Assembly: GCA_024291935.2 (NCBI GenBank)
Contig: CM044306.1
Location: 6,468,501 to 6,532,500 of the forward strand
Origin: Okapia johnstoni
Taxonomy: Eukaryota; Chordata; Mammalia; Artiodactyla; Giraffidae
Length of the DNA: 64,000 bases
Reading direction: 5' to 3'
Part shown: positions 63,271 through 64,000 of the stretch, one piece after another
Layout: every line of letters starts with the position of its first letter
Position numbering within the stretch: position 1 is the stretch's first letter
Notes under the pieces: generated by a model
Database searches by the model: none
The model's input: only the letters and a program-made list of their open reading frames with translations
Told to the model about the DNA's origin: nothing
Translations under genes and position numbers: made by a program

Positions 63271-64000
63271 ACAACAAACAGGTGAGGGCAAAAGAATGAA
63301 CAGGGGTGGACCTCACAGACACAGTGATGAGCAACAGAGGCCAGACTGGAAGAGTATGATTCCATTTATGCAAAATTCAAATCAGGCAAAACTGCCTTAT
63401 GGCGTTGCGAGTCAGGGAAGTATTTACACCGGGGCAGTGGGGAGGAGGCAGAAGGGAGCCTTCAGGGGCGCTGGCAAAGTTCTGTATCTCCTCCAGCCAT
63501 GACCTTGAGATGTGTACACCTTACTGCATGGATGTTACACCTCAACAACAGACCAATTAGTTAACTGAAAGGACAGTCTCAAGGGAGGAGACTGGGGTAC
63601 ATTCCTCTTTCTTGCTGATATTATGGGTTTGTGCAGACTCTATAAGTGGGAGAGAAAAAGAAAAAAGAACGTCTCCAAGTCCCTGAGAGCCAAGATCTCA
63701 GCGCAAGCAGGGCTGGAAGTAGACACTGACTGCCCTGGGCTGACTCTCCTTCCGTTACATTTTCCCAACAGGTATGGATTTTAGTAGTGGGTTTTCAACA
63801 TGTGTAACATTTTAAAATGTGCTTTTTCTGTATTTGTATTCCCTTTTGCATAACAGTTCTAAAGAAACAAAATATTAAAGTGTCTAGCTGGGTGATCCAT
63901 TTCTTTTCCTTCTATTTTTTATTTGTGTCCGTCTGTATTTATACTATCAAGACTGGAAGGACGTGTTCCTTCCGGTTGTACATTGTTTCGTGATGGGGGA
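63271..64000. other. Right end of window, nothing recognised
   Basis: AT-rich toward the end; an AATATTAAAG near 63870 is not tied to any gene. The sequence around 63300-63560 has the look of an old repeat, but I cannot place it. Confidence 0.4.

Overview
This is ordinary nuclear DNA of a ruminant, most likely a bovid. The protein-coding exons are mammalian, and the spaces between them are filled with BovB (RTE) LINE fragments, Bov-A2 type and Bov-tA type SINEs, bovine-type L1 3' ends and MIRs. There is no prokaryotic, phage or CRISPR content. The gene order OTOP3 > < HID1, CDR2L >, MRPL58 > matches the block I know from human 17q25.

Layout. 117-4464 (+): the last three coding exons of OTOP3, a proton channel of the otopetrin family; its 5' part lies left of the window. 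6570-25789 (-): complete HID1 in 19 coding exons, convergent with OTOP3, with a GC-box CpG island as promoter near 25.7-26.1 kb. 26-33.7 kb: a repeat-rich intergenic stretch that contains one unexplained CpG-rich NRF1/ETS promoter-like island near 29.9-30.1 kb. 34302-43823 (+): CDR2L in five coding exons behind a CpG island; its last exon carries a frameshift as given here. 49463-57136 (+): MRPL58 (ICT1) in six coding exons with a housekeeping ETS/YY1 promoter. 57.4-64 kb: no gene; a second copy of a 461-bp segment also found in MRPL58 intron 2, a long decayed BovB LINE and an L1 3' end.

Exon models were built by joining translated segments at GT-AG boundaries with consistent phase and comparing them with the mammalian proteins as I remember them. 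HID1 sums to 788 codons plus stop and MRPL58 to 206 plus stop, both free of interruptions. CDR2L totals two bases more than a multiple of three. The four genes have unrelated jobs (proton channel, secretory-granule biogenesis, cytoplasmic coiled-coil antigen, mitochondrial ribosome rescue); they are neighbours, not a functional unit.

I found no evidence for a new multi-gene system. The observations most worth checking are the CDR2L frameshift, the possible divergent promoter near 30 kb with a strong splice donor on each side, the 461-bp duplication, and the inverted BovB pair around the MRPL58 promoter.
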